Source of the DNA: Alloboseaceae bacterium BT-24-1
GTDB lineage: Bacteria > Pseudomonadota > Alphaproteobacteria > Rhizobiales > Beijerinckiaceae
DNA: 64,000 nucleotides
Assembly (NCBI GenBank): GCA_025846845.1
Contig: JAOYTL010000003.1
Span: forward strand, 1-64,000
Reading direction: 5' to 3'
Shown here: in pieces, positions 45,484 through 54,570 of the stretch
How positions within the stretch are numbered: position 1 is the stretch's first letter
Layout: each line of letters opens with the position of its first letter
Notes under the pieces: generated by a model
What the model was told of the DNA's origin: nothing
Databases searched by the model: none
What the model saw: only the letters and a program-made list of their open reading frames with translations
Program-made: the position numbers and the translations under genes

Positions 45484-46188
45484 CTATTTTCCTGGCTTCG
45501 GCTTGGCGCCGGTGACCAGAACCCTCTTTTCGCCGGGAAAGAAGTGCACTTCGAATGGCGCCGTCGCATTGGCGTCGTTCGACCAGTCCTTCGGGGTCGT
45601 CTCATCATATTTGTGCACGACGACCTTGTTGCCCTGCACCAGGTACTTCTTGTTGATCATGTCGTCGATGTCGTTGGGCTTGAGATGGATGCAGCCATGC
45701 GACTCGGTCAGCACGACCGGCTTGCCCTGCGCGGCACTGGCCTCGTCGTCGGGAGTCGTATGGAAATACTCCTTGCTCTTCGTCTCGCCCTTGTCGAACT
45801 TTCTGTTGTTGTTCTTGTCCTTGTAGAAATAGCAGGTCATGTGGCCGAAATCGTTGAAGCGCCACTCGGTCGGCAGTGTGTTCTTGCCATAGAGCTCGAA
45901 ATTCCGGTCGATCAGCATCTTCTTGGTCATGGCCGGTACGAGTTTGCTGAGCAGCTGCCACTTCCCGTCATGCATGACCTTGATCGCGCCACCCTCCTCC
46001 TTGATCGCGGAGCCCCAGCGGATCTTCGACCAGACGGGATAGGACGGGCTCGAATGCTTGCCGCAGCGCAGCAGTCGGTAGGTGCCTGCATCGGTCGGCC
46101 CGGCGTAATAGCCGTCATCGGCCTTGGCCAGGGCGGCAGGACCGCCCACTGCATCGAACGTCGCCACGACGAATCTCGGCGGTGCCAT
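45484..46188 (-). CDS. L,D-transpeptidase (YkuD family), no apparent signal peptide
   Basis: The 234-aa protein has the catalytic signature ESHGCIHLKPNDIDDM (His-Gly-Cys and following His). It may cross-link peptidoglycan between diaminopimelate residues or attach proteins to it. The ATG at 46188 is preceded by GGGGAGG and yields MAPPRFVVATFDAVGG, with no hydrophobic leader. The longer frame to 46278 also adds no leader. Export would therefore need an unusual route, or the protein acts differently. It diverges from the dipeptidase gene, 88 nt away. Confidence 0.82.
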   Translation of the reverse strand: MAPPRFVVATFDAVGGPAALAKADDGYYAGPTDAGTYRLLRCGKHSSPSYPVWSKIRWGSAIKEEGGAIKVMHDGKWQLLSKLVPAMTKKMLIDRNFELYGKNTLPTEWRFNDFGHMTCYFYKDKNNNRKFDKGETKSKEYFHTTPDDEASAAQGKPVVLTESHGCIHLKPNDIDDMINKKYLVQGNKVVVHKYDETTPKDWSNDANATAPFEVHFFPGEKRVLVTGAKPKPGK

Positions 46189-46276
46189 CTTGGGGCCTCC
46201 CCTCGCGCTGGTTGTTTCGAATCTGTGGCCCTCTGCAGTTGTTTCGACCGGACGCCTGCGCGAACATACGCTCATC

Positions 46277-47026
46277 ATGGATGGCCGTCACAGGATCGTC
46301 GTCGCGCTAGCCTCGGCCGGACTGCTCGCCTGGGAGGCCTGCGCCGCTGACGCGCTGCCTTCGGGCTTCGTGCGCCTACGCGAGCTCGCACCGGCAATCG
46401 CCCAGGACATCCGCTATGCGACGCCGTTCAATTTCACCGGTGTGGCCGTGCTCGGCTATGGCCGCGCCGAATGCGTGCTGACGCGCGCGGCTGCCGATGC
46501 CCTGATCCGCGCCGAACAGCAGCTCGTCAGGCAGGGTTACGGACTGAAGCTGTTCGACTGTTACCGACCCACTCGGGCGGTCGTCGCCTTCAACGACTGG
46601 GTGAAACGGCCCGGCGGGCCCGATCTCGGCCGCATCTTTCATCCCGGCACCGCCAGGGGCGATCTCGCCGCCAAAGGCTATATCGCCGGCAATTCGAGCC
46701 ATTCGCGCGGCTCCACCGTCGATGTCGGCCTCGTCCGTATCGGCGAAGCCGCGTTGCCGACGCCCGTGGATTCCGGTCCTTGCGACGGCCCGTTTTCGAC
46801 GCGTCCGCGCGAATCCAGCCTCGATCTCGGCACGAGCTTCGACTGCTTCTCGGAGAAAAGCGCGCTCGGCCATCCGGGGATGACGGCCGAGGCTCGTCGC
46901 AACCGCGCCATCCTCGCCGCCGCGATGAGCGCCGAGGGCTTCCGCGGCTACGTCAAGGAATGGTGGCACTTCACGCTCGCGAAGGAACCATTCCCGAAGA
47001 CGCCCTTCGATTTCGTGATCGAATGA
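46277..47026 (+). CDS. D-alanyl-D-alanine dipeptidase (VanX/DdpX family)
   Basis: The 249-aa zinc metallopeptidase has metal and catalytic residues in SSHSRGSTVDVGLV (H and D) and KEWWHFTL (E and H). The substrate Arg is in LFDCYRPTRAV. A signal peptide (VALASAGLLAWEACAAD region) indicates periplasmic location, as for DdpX-type enzymes that recycle D-Ala-D-Ala. The start at 46277 gives this signal; the frame extending to 46124 overlaps the divergent transpeptidase gene. No vanH or vanA gene accompanies it, so glycopeptide resistance is not implied. Confidence 0.87.
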   Translation: MDGRHRIVVALASAGLLAWEACAADALPSGFVRLRELAPAIAQDIRYATPFNFTGVAVLGYGRAECVLTRAAADALIRAEQQLVRQGYGLKLFDCYRPTRAVVAFNDWVKRPGGPDLGRIFHPGTARGDLAAKGYIAGNSSHSRGSTVDVGLVRIGEAALPTPVDSGPCDGPFSTRPRESSLDLGTSFDCFSEKSALGHPGMTAEARRNRAILAAAMSAEGFRGYVKEWWHFTLAKEPFPKTPFDFVIE

Positions 47027-47045
47027 CCCTTTCGGCTGCACCTGC

Positions 47046-47576
47046 TCAGGGCGCGACTACCAGCGCCCAGTAGACCTGATATTTCGAGCCTGCCGCATAG
47101 GCCGAGGCAATGCCCATGCGCGTCGCGTTCGGCGCCTTCATCACCCGGTCGTGCTGCGGCGAGTCGCGCCAGCCGGAGAAGGCCTCGGCCAGGCGGCGAT
47201 AACCGGCCGAGAGATTGGCCTCGGCACCCGGCTGCCCGGCCCGCGCCAGCCTGGCCTTCACCGCCTCGGCCTGGGCCGGCTTGTCGGCAGCGGCCATGGC
47301 GGCGGCTTCCTGCTCGGCCGCCTGCATCAGCTCCGGATCGAGCTTCAGCGCGCCAAGGCCGGCATTGAGCCGGTAGGCCGAGATCGTCGCGCGCGCCGCC
47401 TCCGCATCGACCCGCGCCGAGGGCGAACCGAGATCGCGATAGAAGGCAGGCTGTGTCCTGACCGGCTCGGTGCAGCCGGCGAGGTTGAGCAGCGAGAGCG
47501 CAGCCGCGAGCGCAGCGGGACAGCTCATCGCGCGCAGCCGCTGCGGGCGCGGGGAAAACGCGGGGAAAAGGCGCAT
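47046..47576 (-). CDS. CAP-domain (SCP/PR-1-like) lipoprotein
   Basis: The 176-aa protein has a lipobox, LLNLAGC, in its N-terminus and a CAP domain with ISAYRLNAGLGALKLDPEL and GWRDSPQHDRVMKAP (His in the family's pocket). It should be anchored to a membrane and face the periplasm. Starts at 47576 or 47528 both keep the signal. It begins 5 nt after the MscS-type gene ends, so the two are probably co-transcribed. Confidence 0.85.
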   Translation of the reverse strand: MRLFPAFSPRPQRLRAMSCPAALAAALSLLNLAGCTEPVRTQPAFYRDLGSPSARVDAEAARATISAYRLNAGLGALKLDPELMQAAEQEAAAMAAADKPAQAEAVKARLARAGQPGAEANLSAGYRRLAEAFSGWRDSPQHDRVMKAPNATRMGIASAYAAGSKYQVYWALVVAP

Positions 47577-47580
47577 CGCA

Positions 47581-50169
47581 TCAGTCCTTGGTCTCGTCCT
47601 TGCCGCCCGTCGCGGCTGGTTCAGGCTTGGCGGGCGGCGGGGCGTGGGCCTCCTCCGGTTCTTCCTCGGTCTCACGCGGCGGGCCCGAGCGCTTCACGGT
47701 GACGCGTCCACTCGCCGGCTTGGCCCGACGACCGACCTCTCGCGAGACCGCGGCGGCGATCTCGCCGAGCGAATGCTCGACGCCTTCCAGGCCCTTGACG
47801 GTGAGCTCGGTCGCGACCGGGGTCTCCAGTTCGGTCAGGCGCCGGTGGATGACGTAATTGAGATCGCTGGTGACGCGCCCGACGATGTCGACCTCGCCGA
47901 CGACGCAGATCAGGTCGAAATCCATCGTCGTCGTACCGAGCTTCTTGAACATCACGGCTGGCGGCGGCTTCTTCAGCACGTCGCCATGCGCCTCGCCAGC
48001 CTCGAAGAGCATGGTGCGGACGTCCGTGGGATTGAGCCGGCGCGGCACGCTGATCGAGATCAGCACCCGGCCCGTTCGGTCGGAGCGGACGCGGTTTCGC
48101 ACCACGCCCGAGACCAGGTTCGAGTTCGGCACGATCACCGAAGAGCGATCGAAGGTTTCGATCTCGGTCGAGCGGACATTGATGCGCTTGACGATGCCCT
48201 CGGCGTCGCCGACCACCACCTGGTCGCCGACCCGGATCGGTCGCTCCCAGAGCAGGATCAGCCCCGAGACGAAATTCGACACCACCGACTGCAGGCCGAA
48301 ACCGATACCGACCGAGAGGGCCGAAGCGACGAGGGTGAGGCGCTCGAGGCTGAAGCCCAGTGACGAGAAGGCGATCGCCACCGCGGCGGCATAGCCGACA
48401 TAACCCGCCGCCGTGGTGATCGAATTGCGCAGGCCGGTATCGAGCGCGGTCGTCGGCAGGAACTTGCCGTCGAGCCAGCCCTGCAGTGAGCGCGTCGCCG
48501 CAAGCCCAAGCGCAAAGAGCAGGATCGCGAAGACGATCGAGGACAGCGAGACCGTGACCCCGCCGACCTGGAAACCGAAGAAGGCGGCGCGGAGCGAGGT
48601 CAGGAGATCCCTCGATTCCAGTCCCCAGGGCGCCAGTGCCAGCATGATCGTGACGACGATCAGCACGATCTTGAGCGCGCCGGTGAGGACGACGGCGATC
48701 TTCTGCAGCGTCGCCGCGCGCAGGCCGATCCCGGCGCGCAACGTCAACGCAAAGCGCCCCTCGCCTGTCAGCTGGCTGGTGATGCCGAGTTCGACCAGCT
48801 GCATCAGCAATACAAAGACGGCAGCGAGGATGCCGAGCCAGATCACCTGCTCGGTCAGGAAGGTCGCCAGCACGACATAGCCGAGCAGGACCGACAGAAT
48901 GACGGCGACGCCGACGATCCAGCCGAGAATCCGCACCGGGCCGAGGCTGGCGCCGTCGACCGGCACATAGGGGCCGAGGCAGGCCTCCTCCTCGATCTCC
49001 TGATTGTCGCGCAGGCGGTAGAGGCCGGCGATCAGGGTGATCGCGAAGACGGTGGCAACGACGCCGCGTACGATGATCGAGAGTGTGAGACCTGCGGCAA
49101 TCGCCTGCAGCCAGGCCTCCAGTACCTTGCCGATCGCCATGACGATGGCGAGCGAGCCCGCGAGCCAGGCGACCGTCCGCGCCGTCGTTTCCATCACGCT
49201 GGCGAGGCGCCGCTGCGGCTCGCCGGGGGCGAACAAGGCATCGGCCAGCGCCTGGACGAAGGCGAAGAGCGCGAGCCCGAAGACGATCGCGAGAATGACC
49301 GGCTGAATCCGCGGTGGCAGCAGGCCAGCAGTATTCAGGCCGGCATAGATCAGCCAGCTCGCCAGCGCCGGTGGCGCCGTCCGCGCGACGATGCGGATGA
49401 GCGCCCCATAGAGGATATGGCGATCACTCGAATCGACACTTGCCGCCAGCCGTGCCGTCAGCCGCGGCATGTAGCGGGCACGCGCGACATAGAGCGCGAT
49501 CGCACCGAGGAAGGCGAGCGCGACGAGCACCCCGCGTGCGCTGAACAAGGCCGTGGTGACGACCGAGAGCCAGTCGCCGAAGATCAGTTGCGAGGCGCGC
49601 AGATCGGACGGGATCGCCGTCAGCGTCGTCGACCATACCTCGGGATTGAGGATCGACGGGCCGGCCGCGAACAGCGCCTTGGCGAACCGGTCGCGTCTGA
49701 GATCGGCGATCGAGCCCTGCAGCTGCTCCCCTTGCAGCAAGGTCGCGCGCCCGATCTTCAGCGTCTCGTCGGCTTCCGCGAAGGTCTTGGTACGGGTTTC
49801 GCGTTCGCGCGCCACATCAGGCGTCTCCGCCGGCGCATTGGCGTCCGGCTTCGCCCCGAGCTGGTCGAGCCTGAGCTTGGCCTGCTCGGTGCGCGGCCCC
49901 TGTTCCTCGGTGAGGATGCGCAACTGGTCGAGCAACGGTTGCAGCCGCAGTCGCTGGCGCAGCAACTCGTCGTCCGAGACGTTCGGATTGGTGAGCGACG
50001 CCTCGATCTGGGTGAGTTCGCCCCGGATCGAGTCGAGCTTGGCGCGGGCACTCGCTGGATCGGCCGGCTGCGCAAACGCCGCCAGAGGCAGGAACAGCAG
50101 CGCCAGCGCGAACAGCACGGCGCCGCCGGACCGGCGGAAAACTCGGAGAAGGCCGGGGATCATCGGCAT
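47581..50169 (-). CDS. Large mechanosensitive channel, MscS family with DUF3772 N-terminal domain
   Basis: The protein of about 862 aa has a signal sequence (GGAVLFALALLFLPLAAFAQ) and a periplasmic coiled-coil DUF3772-type domain (to ~residue 200). Multiple membrane helices and a C-terminal MscS core follow, with GIGFGLQSVVSNFVSGLILL, the pore-lining and gate region, and VGDQVVVGDAEGIVKRINVR. The C-terminus is a Pro/Glu/Lys-rich cytoplasmic tail. Like MscK/YbdG-type relatives it would release solutes on hypo-osmotic shock. The start is at 50169 or 50163. Confidence 0.9.
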   Translation of the reverse strand: MPMIPGLLRVFRRSGGAVLFALALLFLPLAAFAQPADPASARAKLDSIRGELTQIEASLTNPNVSDDELLRQRLRLQPLLDQLRILTEEQGPRTEQAKLRLDQLGAKPDANAPAETPDVARERETRTKTFAEADETLKIGRATLLQGEQLQGSIADLRRDRFAKALFAAGPSILNPEVWSTTLTAIPSDLRASQLIFGDWLSVVTTALFSARGVLVALAFLGAIALYVARARYMPRLTARLAASVDSSDRHILYGALIRIVARTAPPALASWLIYAGLNTAGLLPPRIQPVILAIVFGLALFAFVQALADALFAPGEPQRRLASVMETTARTVAWLAGSLAIVMAIGKVLEAWLQAIAAGLTLSIIVRGVVATVFAITLIAGLYRLRDNQEIEEEACLGPYVPVDGASLGPVRILGWIVGVAVILSVLLGYVVLATFLTEQVIWLGILAAVFVLLMQLVELGITSQLTGEGRFALTLRAGIGLRAATLQKIAVVLTGALKIVLIVVTIMLALAPWGLESRDLLTSLRAAFFGFQVGGVTVSLSSIVFAILLFALGLAATRSLQGWLDGKFLPTTALDTGLRNSITTAAGYVGYAAAVAIAFSSLGFSLERLTLVASALSVGIGFGLQSVVSNFVSGLILLWERPIRVGDQVVVGDAEGIVKRINVRSTEIETFDRSSVIVPNSNLVSGVVRNRVRSDRTGRVLISISVPRRLNPTDVRTMLFEAGEAHGDVLKKPPPAVMFKKLGTTTMDFDLICVVGEVDIVGRVTSDLNYVIHRRLTELETPVATELTVKGLEGVEHSLGEIAAAVSREVGRRAKPASGRVTVKRSGPPRETEEEPEEAHAPPPAKPEPAATGGKDETKD

Positions 50170-50604
50170 CTTTGTCCTGCCGGGCTGATTCGCATCGTCG
50201 CGCAGCCTCGCCATTGCAGTGGGACGAAAGCAAGCATGTCTGACGAAACGACAGTATGGCCGGGTTCGCGGCTTTGCCGCGCCGGCGGACGAAGATCAGG
50301 CAAGAGCATCACATTCCTGTGAGAGGGCGCCGTCGCCGGCACAGCTGACGCCCCGTGTCTGCGACAGAAAACCGGACAGCATCATGGCGGCGGAGGCGAA
50401 AGCCGCTCGGATGGGAGACAGCGTGCCCGGAAACAGCCCAACGCGACCGTGATCAGCAGTGACCGTACAACCTCTGGCGGTAGTCACGCTTCTGGGTTTG
50501 AATTCCTCCAAGGAACATGTCTGGCCGCTGACCGGCCAGCCTGATCGAACGGCGAGGCGCGCTGGCTCTCTCGTCGACCTTGGAATCGAAACCGGGAGGT
50601 TGCG
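50170..50604. other. Intergenic region upstream of the iorAB-sox operon
   Basis: In this 435-nt stretch between divergent genes I see no supported coding sequence. It contains a short palindrome, TTCCT-CCA-AGGAA (50503-50515), and 6 nt later a 7-bp hairpin, CTGGCCG-CTGAC-CGGCCAG (50521-50539). Both lie 65-100 nt upstream of the iorA-like start and are candidates for operator or leader structure. No convincing -35/-10 pair was found by eye. Confidence 0.5.
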
Positions 50605-51072
50605 GTGGCTAAGCTGACCATCAATGGCAAGACGATCGACGTTGTGGTCGAGGACGATACGCCGCTGCTCTGGGTGATCCGCGAGCAGATAGGCCTGACA
50701 GGAACGAAATATGGCTGCGGCGTCGCCCAATGCGGCGCCTGTACAGTGCATATCGACGGCGTCGCCACCCGCTCCTGCACCATGCCGGTGAGCGCCATCA
50801 CCGCCGAGCAGAAGATCGTCACGATCGAGGGCCTCTCGCCCGACGGCAACCATCCGATCCAGAAGGCCTGGATCGAACATGACGTGCCGCAATGCGGCTT
50901 CTGCCAGAGCGGCATGATCATGGCGGCAGCCGCCCTGCTCCAGGCCAATCCCAAGCCGAGCGACGCCGACATCGCCGCCGAGATGACCAATATCTGCCGC
51001 TGCGGCACCTATAACCGCGTCAAGGCCGCGATCAAGGACGTCGCTGCCGGCGGCCAGCTCGGCCGCGGTTGA
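50605..51072 (+). CDS. [2Fe-2S] subunit of an aldehyde-oxidase/isoquinoline-1-oxidoreductase-like enzyme (IorA-like)
   Basis: This 155-aa protein is the iron-sulfur subunit of a xanthine-dehydrogenase-family hydroxylase. Plant-type cluster cysteines are in YGCGVAQCGACTVHIDG and RSCTM. The second cluster is in QCGFCQSGM and ICRCGTYNR. The GTG at 50605 is preceded by GGGAGG. It is 78 nt from the molybdopterin subunit gene. A two-subunit enzyme lacking an FAD subunit typically passes electrons to a cytochrome, and here c-type cytochrome genes follow. Confidence 0.92.
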   Translation: MAKLTINGKTIDVVVEDDTPLLWVIREQIGLTGTKYGCGVAQCGACTVHIDGVATRSCTMPVSAITAEQKIVTIEGLSPDGNHPIQKAWIEHDVPQCGFCQSGMIMAAAALLQANPKPSDADIAAEMTNICRCGTYNRVKAAIKDVAAGGQLGRG

Positions 51073-51150
51073 TCTGATTTTCCCTTAATCCAAGCGCACG
51101 GCTCGAGCGCCACAGCCTCGCCGCAGCGCCATCCGCATCAGGAGGACGCC

Positions 51151-53337
51151 ATGAGTCTAGCCTCTGTGACCGATACGAAACTCTCCCGCCGCAGCATGCT
51201 GAAGGGCTCGGCCGCAGCCGCCGGCGCCTTCAGCTTCGGCTTTGCCATCCCCTTCGATGAGGCGCAGGCGCAGGGCGCGGTGCCCGAGATCAACGCCTGG
51301 GTCGTGGTCCAGCCCGACGACAAGGTGGTGATCCGCATCGCCCGCTCGGAAATGGGCCAGGGCACGTTGACCGGCCTCGCCCAGCTCGTCGCCGAAGAGC
51401 TCGATTGCGACTGGGCCAAGGTCACGACCGAGTACCCGACACCCGGCCAGAACCTCGCCCGCAACCGAGTCTGGGGCAATTTCTCGACCGGCGGTAGCCG
51501 CGGCATCCGCGAATCCCATGAATATGTCCGTAAAGGGGGTGCGGCAGCGCGCATGATGCTGATCCAGGCCGCGGCCGATGGCTGGAAGGTCCCGGCCGCC
51601 GAATGCAGCGTGGCCAAGGGCGTGATCACCCACAAGGGCTCAGGCCGTTCGATCCGCTACGGCGAGGTCGCGGCCGCAGCGTCCAAGCTGCAGGCTCCGG
51701 CTAATGTCCCGCTCAAGGACCCGAAGGACTGGATCATCGCCGGCAAGCCGCTGAAGCGGCTCGACACCGCCGACAAGACCACCGGCAAGAAGGTCTACGG
51801 CATGGACTTCACACTGCCGGGGATGCTCAACGCCGCGATCAAGGATTGCCCGGTCTTCGGCGGCAAGGTGAAGAGCTTCGACGCCGCCAAGATCAAGGAC
51901 ATGCCGGGCGTCAAGCACGTCCTGCCGGTCGGCGACAGCGCGATTGCGGTCGTTGCCGACAGCTGGTGGCGCGCCAAGACCGCGCTCGACGCGCTGCCGA
52001 TCACCTGGGACGAGGGCGAGCACGCCAAGGTCTCGAGCGAGAGCATCGCCGCCTGGCTGAAGGAAGGACTCGATGCCCCGCAGGCCGCCGTCGGCAACCA
52101 GAATGGCGATGTCAAAGGCGCCATCGCCAACGCCGCCCGCGTGATCGAGCAGGTCTATTCCTACCCGTTCCAGAACCATGCCTGCATGGAGGTGATGAAC
52201 GCGACCGCGCTCTACACGCCCGAGCGCTGCGAGGTCTGGACGCCCACACAGAACGGCGAGGCGGCGCTCGCCGCGACCGCCGAGGCTTCCGGCCTGCCGC
52301 TGGCCAAATGCGAGGCCTACAAGATCGATCTCGGCGGCGGCTTCGGCCGGCGCGGCGCCGTCCATGACTGGGTCCGTCAGGTCGTCGCCATCGCCAAGCA
52401 GATTCCCGGAACGCCGGTCAAGCTGATCTGGTCGCGCGAGGAGGACATGCTGCATGGCCGCTTCCACCCGGTGACGCAGTGCAAGCTCACCGGCGCGCTC
52501 GACAAGGACGGCAACCTGACCGGGCTGCGCATGCGCATCTCCGGCCAGTCGATCGTCGCCGGCATCTTCCCGCAGAACATCCAGAACGGACGCGATCCGG
52601 TGGTGTTCCAGGGGCTGAACCCGCCGGGGCCGGAGGCCTCGATCGGCTACACCATCCCGAACCTCCTGATCGACCACGCCATGCGCAACCCGCATGTGCC
52701 GCCAGGCTTCTGGCGCGGGGTCAACCTCAACCAGAACGCCATCTATCTCGAATGCTTCATCGACGAGCTCGCCCACGCGGCGGGCAAGGACCCGCTCGAC
52801 TTCCGCCGGGCGCTGATGAAGGACCATCCCAAGCACCTCGCCGTGCTCAATGCCGCCGCCGAGAAGGCCGGCTGGGGCACGAAGTCGCCTGAGGGGGTCT
52901 ATCGCGGCATCTGCCACACCATGGGCTTCGGCTCCTATGTCGCGGCGGTCGCCGAGGTTTCCGTCAGTGCCGAGGGCCAACTCAAGGTCCACCGCATCGT
53001 CGCCGCGACCGACCCGGGCCACGCCGTCAACCCGGCGCAGATCGAACGCCAGGTCGAGGGCTCCTTCGTCTACGGCCTCTCCGCCGCGCTCTATGGCGAG
53101 TGCACGGTCAAGGACGGACGCATGGTCGAGGAGAATTTCGACAGCTACCAGGTCATGCGCATGGAGGACATGCCGGCGGTCGAGACGGTGATCGTGCCCT
53201 CCGGCGGCTTCTGGGGCGGCGTCGGCGAGCCGACCATCGCGGTCGCGGCGCCCGCCGTGCTGAATGCGATCTTCGCAGCGACGGGCAAGCGCGTGCGCAA
53301 CCTGCCGCTCAAGAACACGGATCTGCGCAAGGCGTGA
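51151..53337 (+). CDS. Molybdopterin-cofactor subunit (IorB-like), Tat-exported
   Basis: The 728-aa catalytic subunit has a twin-arginine signal (SRRSMLKGSAAAAGAFSFGF), so it should act in the periplasm together with the FeS subunit. Xanthine-dehydrogenase-family motifs include IDLGGGFGRRGAVHDW and PPGFWRGVN. The catalytic Glu is in GGVGEPTIAVAAP near residue 692. The family hydroxylates N-heterocycles or oxidises aldehydes. The substrate here is unknown. The stop overlaps the GTG of soxX (GTGA), so translation is coupled to the sox genes. Confidence 0.92.
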   Translation: MSLASVTDTKLSRRSMLKGSAAAAGAFSFGFAIPFDEAQAQGAVPEINAWVVVQPDDKVVIRIARSEMGQGTLTGLAQLVAEELDCDWAKVTTEYPTPGQNLARNRVWGNFSTGGSRGIRESHEYVRKGGAAARMMLIQAAADGWKVPAAECSVAKGVITHKGSGRSIRYGEVAAAASKLQAPANVPLKDPKDWIIAGKPLKRLDTADKTTGKKVYGMDFTLPGMLNAAIKDCPVFGGKVKSFDAAKIKDMPGVKHVLPVGDSAIAVVADSWWRAKTALDALPITWDEGEHAKVSSESIAAWLKEGLDAPQAAVGNQNGDVKGAIANAARVIEQVYSYPFQNHACMEVMNATALYTPERCEVWTPTQNGEAALAATAEASGLPLAKCEAYKIDLGGGFGRRGAVHDWVRQVVAIAKQIPGTPVKLIWSREEDMLHGRFHPVTQCKLTGALDKDGNLTGLRMRISGQSIVAGIFPQNIQNGRDPVVFQGLNPPGPEASIGYTIPNLLIDHAMRNPHVPPGFWRGVNLNQNAIYLECFIDELAHAAGKDPLDFRRALMKDHPKHLAVLNAAAEKAGWGTKSPEGVYRGICHTMGFGSYVAAVAEVSVSAEGQLKVHRIVAATDPGHAVNPAQIERQVEGSFVYGLSAALYGECTVKDGRMVEENFDSYQVMRMEDMPAVETVIVPSGGFWGGVGEPTIAVAAPAVLNAIFAATGKRVRNLPLKNTDLRKA

Positions 53338-53780
53338 GGCTTGCCGCGATCCGGTCCGCGCTGATCATGCTGGCGCTCGCAAGCGCGCCGGCAAGCGCGC
53401 TCGAAGCCTACAAAGTCGTCGGTGACGCGATTCCCGCGCCGCTCGGCGGCAAGATCGGCGATCTCAAACGCGGCCGGGCCCTCGTGCTCGACCGCACCCA
53501 GGGCAATTGCCTGATCTGCCACCAGGTGCCGGAGCCGAACGAGCCCTTTCAGGGCACGATTGGTCCGGGCCTCGCCGGAGTCGGCGCCCGACTCGATACC
53601 GGGCAGCTGCGCCTGCGCCTCATCGATGCCGGCCTGCTCAACCCGCAGACGGTGATGCCGCCGTATTTTCGCATCGAAGGATTGCGAGACGTTGCCCCGG
53701 CCTTTCGCGATCGGCCGGCGCTCACCGCCCAGGAGATCGAGGATGTCGTCGCCTATCTCGCCAGCCTGCGTACACCCTGA
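53334..53780 (+). CDS. soxX: Sulfur-oxidation c-type cytochrome SoxX
   Basis: The 148-aa monoheme cytochrome has a short signal sequence (RSALIMLALASAPASA). The heme site is CLICHQ near residue 59, and GTIGPGLAGVGARLDTGQLR and VMPPYFRIEGL match SoxX. It pairs with SoxA to load a sulfur substrate onto SoxY and passes electrons to the respiratory chain. The GTG at 53334 overlaps the end of the molybdenum subunit gene. Confidence 0.87.
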   Translation: MRLAAIRSALIMLALASAPASALEAYKVVGDAIPAPLGGKIGDLKRGRALVLDRTQGNCLICHQVPEPNEPFQGTIGPGLAGVGARLDTGQLRLRLIDAGLLNPQTVMPPYFRIEGLRDVAPAFRDRPALTAQEIEDVVAYLASLRTP

Positions 53781-54237
53781 ACCGGCGCTCTCGCGCCGCG
53801 AGGTCATGGCAGTCGGGGCCGCCGGCCTTGCGCTTGGCGCCTTGCCCGCACCGGCTCGCGCAGCCGCGCCGCCGGCGCTCGCCGAGCTGGTCGCGCGCAT
53901 CACCGAAGGCGCGGTGCCGGAGCGCGGCCGGATCACTTTCGACATTCCCCAGCTGGTCGAGAACGGCAACTCGGTCGATGTCGCGATCCAGGTCGAGTCT
54001 CCCATGACTGATGCCGACCATGTCCGCTGGATACACATCATCGCCGAGAAGAACCCGTTCCCCGACGTTGCGCGCTTCCACCTTGGCCCACGCAGCGGCC
54101 GGGCCGAGATCCGCGCCACCTTGCGCCTCGCCACCTCGCAGAAGGTCGCCGCGATCGCGGCGCTGAGCGGCGGCGGCTACGTCATCGCCGATGCCGACAT
54201 CGTGGTGACGCTGAGCGCCTGCATCGACGGAGGCTGA
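53743..54237 (+). CDS. soxY: Sulfur-carrier protein SoxY, atypical C-terminus
   Basis: The 164-aa Tat-type precursor has LSRREVMAVGAAGLALGA near residues 17-34. SoxY-family sequence follows (IPQLVENGNSVDVAIQVESP). The swinging-arm cysteine is four residues from the end, in SACIDGG. Canonical SoxY ends in GGCGG, so the flanking residues are changed but the Cys remains. The ATG at 53743 has an AGGAG site and lies 38 nt inside soxX. It forms a complex with SoxZ. Confidence 0.87.
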   Translation: MSSPISPACVHPEPALSRREVMAVGAAGLALGALPAPARAAAPPALAELVARITEGAVPERGRITFDIPQLVENGNSVDVAIQVESPMTDADHVRWIHIIAEKNPFPDVARFHLGPRSGRAEIRATLRLATSQKVAAIAALSGGGYVIADADIVVTLSACIDGG

Positions 54238-54243
54238 AAGCCA

Positions 54244-54570
54244 ATGGCATCGTTCAACGCCCGCATCACCATGCCGGCCGAGGCAAAAGCCGGCGAGGTC
54301 GTCGAGGTCCGCGTCCTCGTCCGCCATCCGATGGATCGCGGCGGCCAGGTCGATGCCGAAGGCCGGGTCGTGCCGCGCAAGATCCTGAACCGGCTGACCG
54401 TGACCTATGCCGGCGAGCCGGTGTTCCGCTACGACATGCACACCGGCGTCTCGGCCAACCCTTTCGTCAGCTTCACCACCCGCGCCATCGAAACCGGCGA
54501 GCTCTCCTTCGAATGGCGCGAGGATGGCGGGGCGACCTTCACCCGCACCGCCCGTCTCGTCGTGACATGA
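54244..54570 (+). CDS. soxZ: Sulfur-carrier partner SoxZ
   Basis: The 108-aa Ig-like protein binds SoxY. It has no signal peptide and should be exported as a complex with Tat-borne SoxY. Family features include AKAGEVVEVRVLVRHPMDRG and ISANPFVSFTTRA-like segments (GVSANPFVSF). Its stop overlaps the soxA start (ATGA). Confidence 0.9.
   Translation: MASFNARITMPAEAKAGEVVEVRVLVRHPMDRGGQVDAEGRVVPRKILNRLTVTYAGEPVFRYDMHTGVSANPFVSFTTRAIETGELSFEWREDGGATFTRTARLVVT

Noticed and set aside
46277..47026. Glycopeptide-resistance vanX
   Set aside because: No vanH, vanA, vanR or vanS lies nearby and the protein has a signal peptide, so a D-Ala-D-Ala recycling role is more likely.
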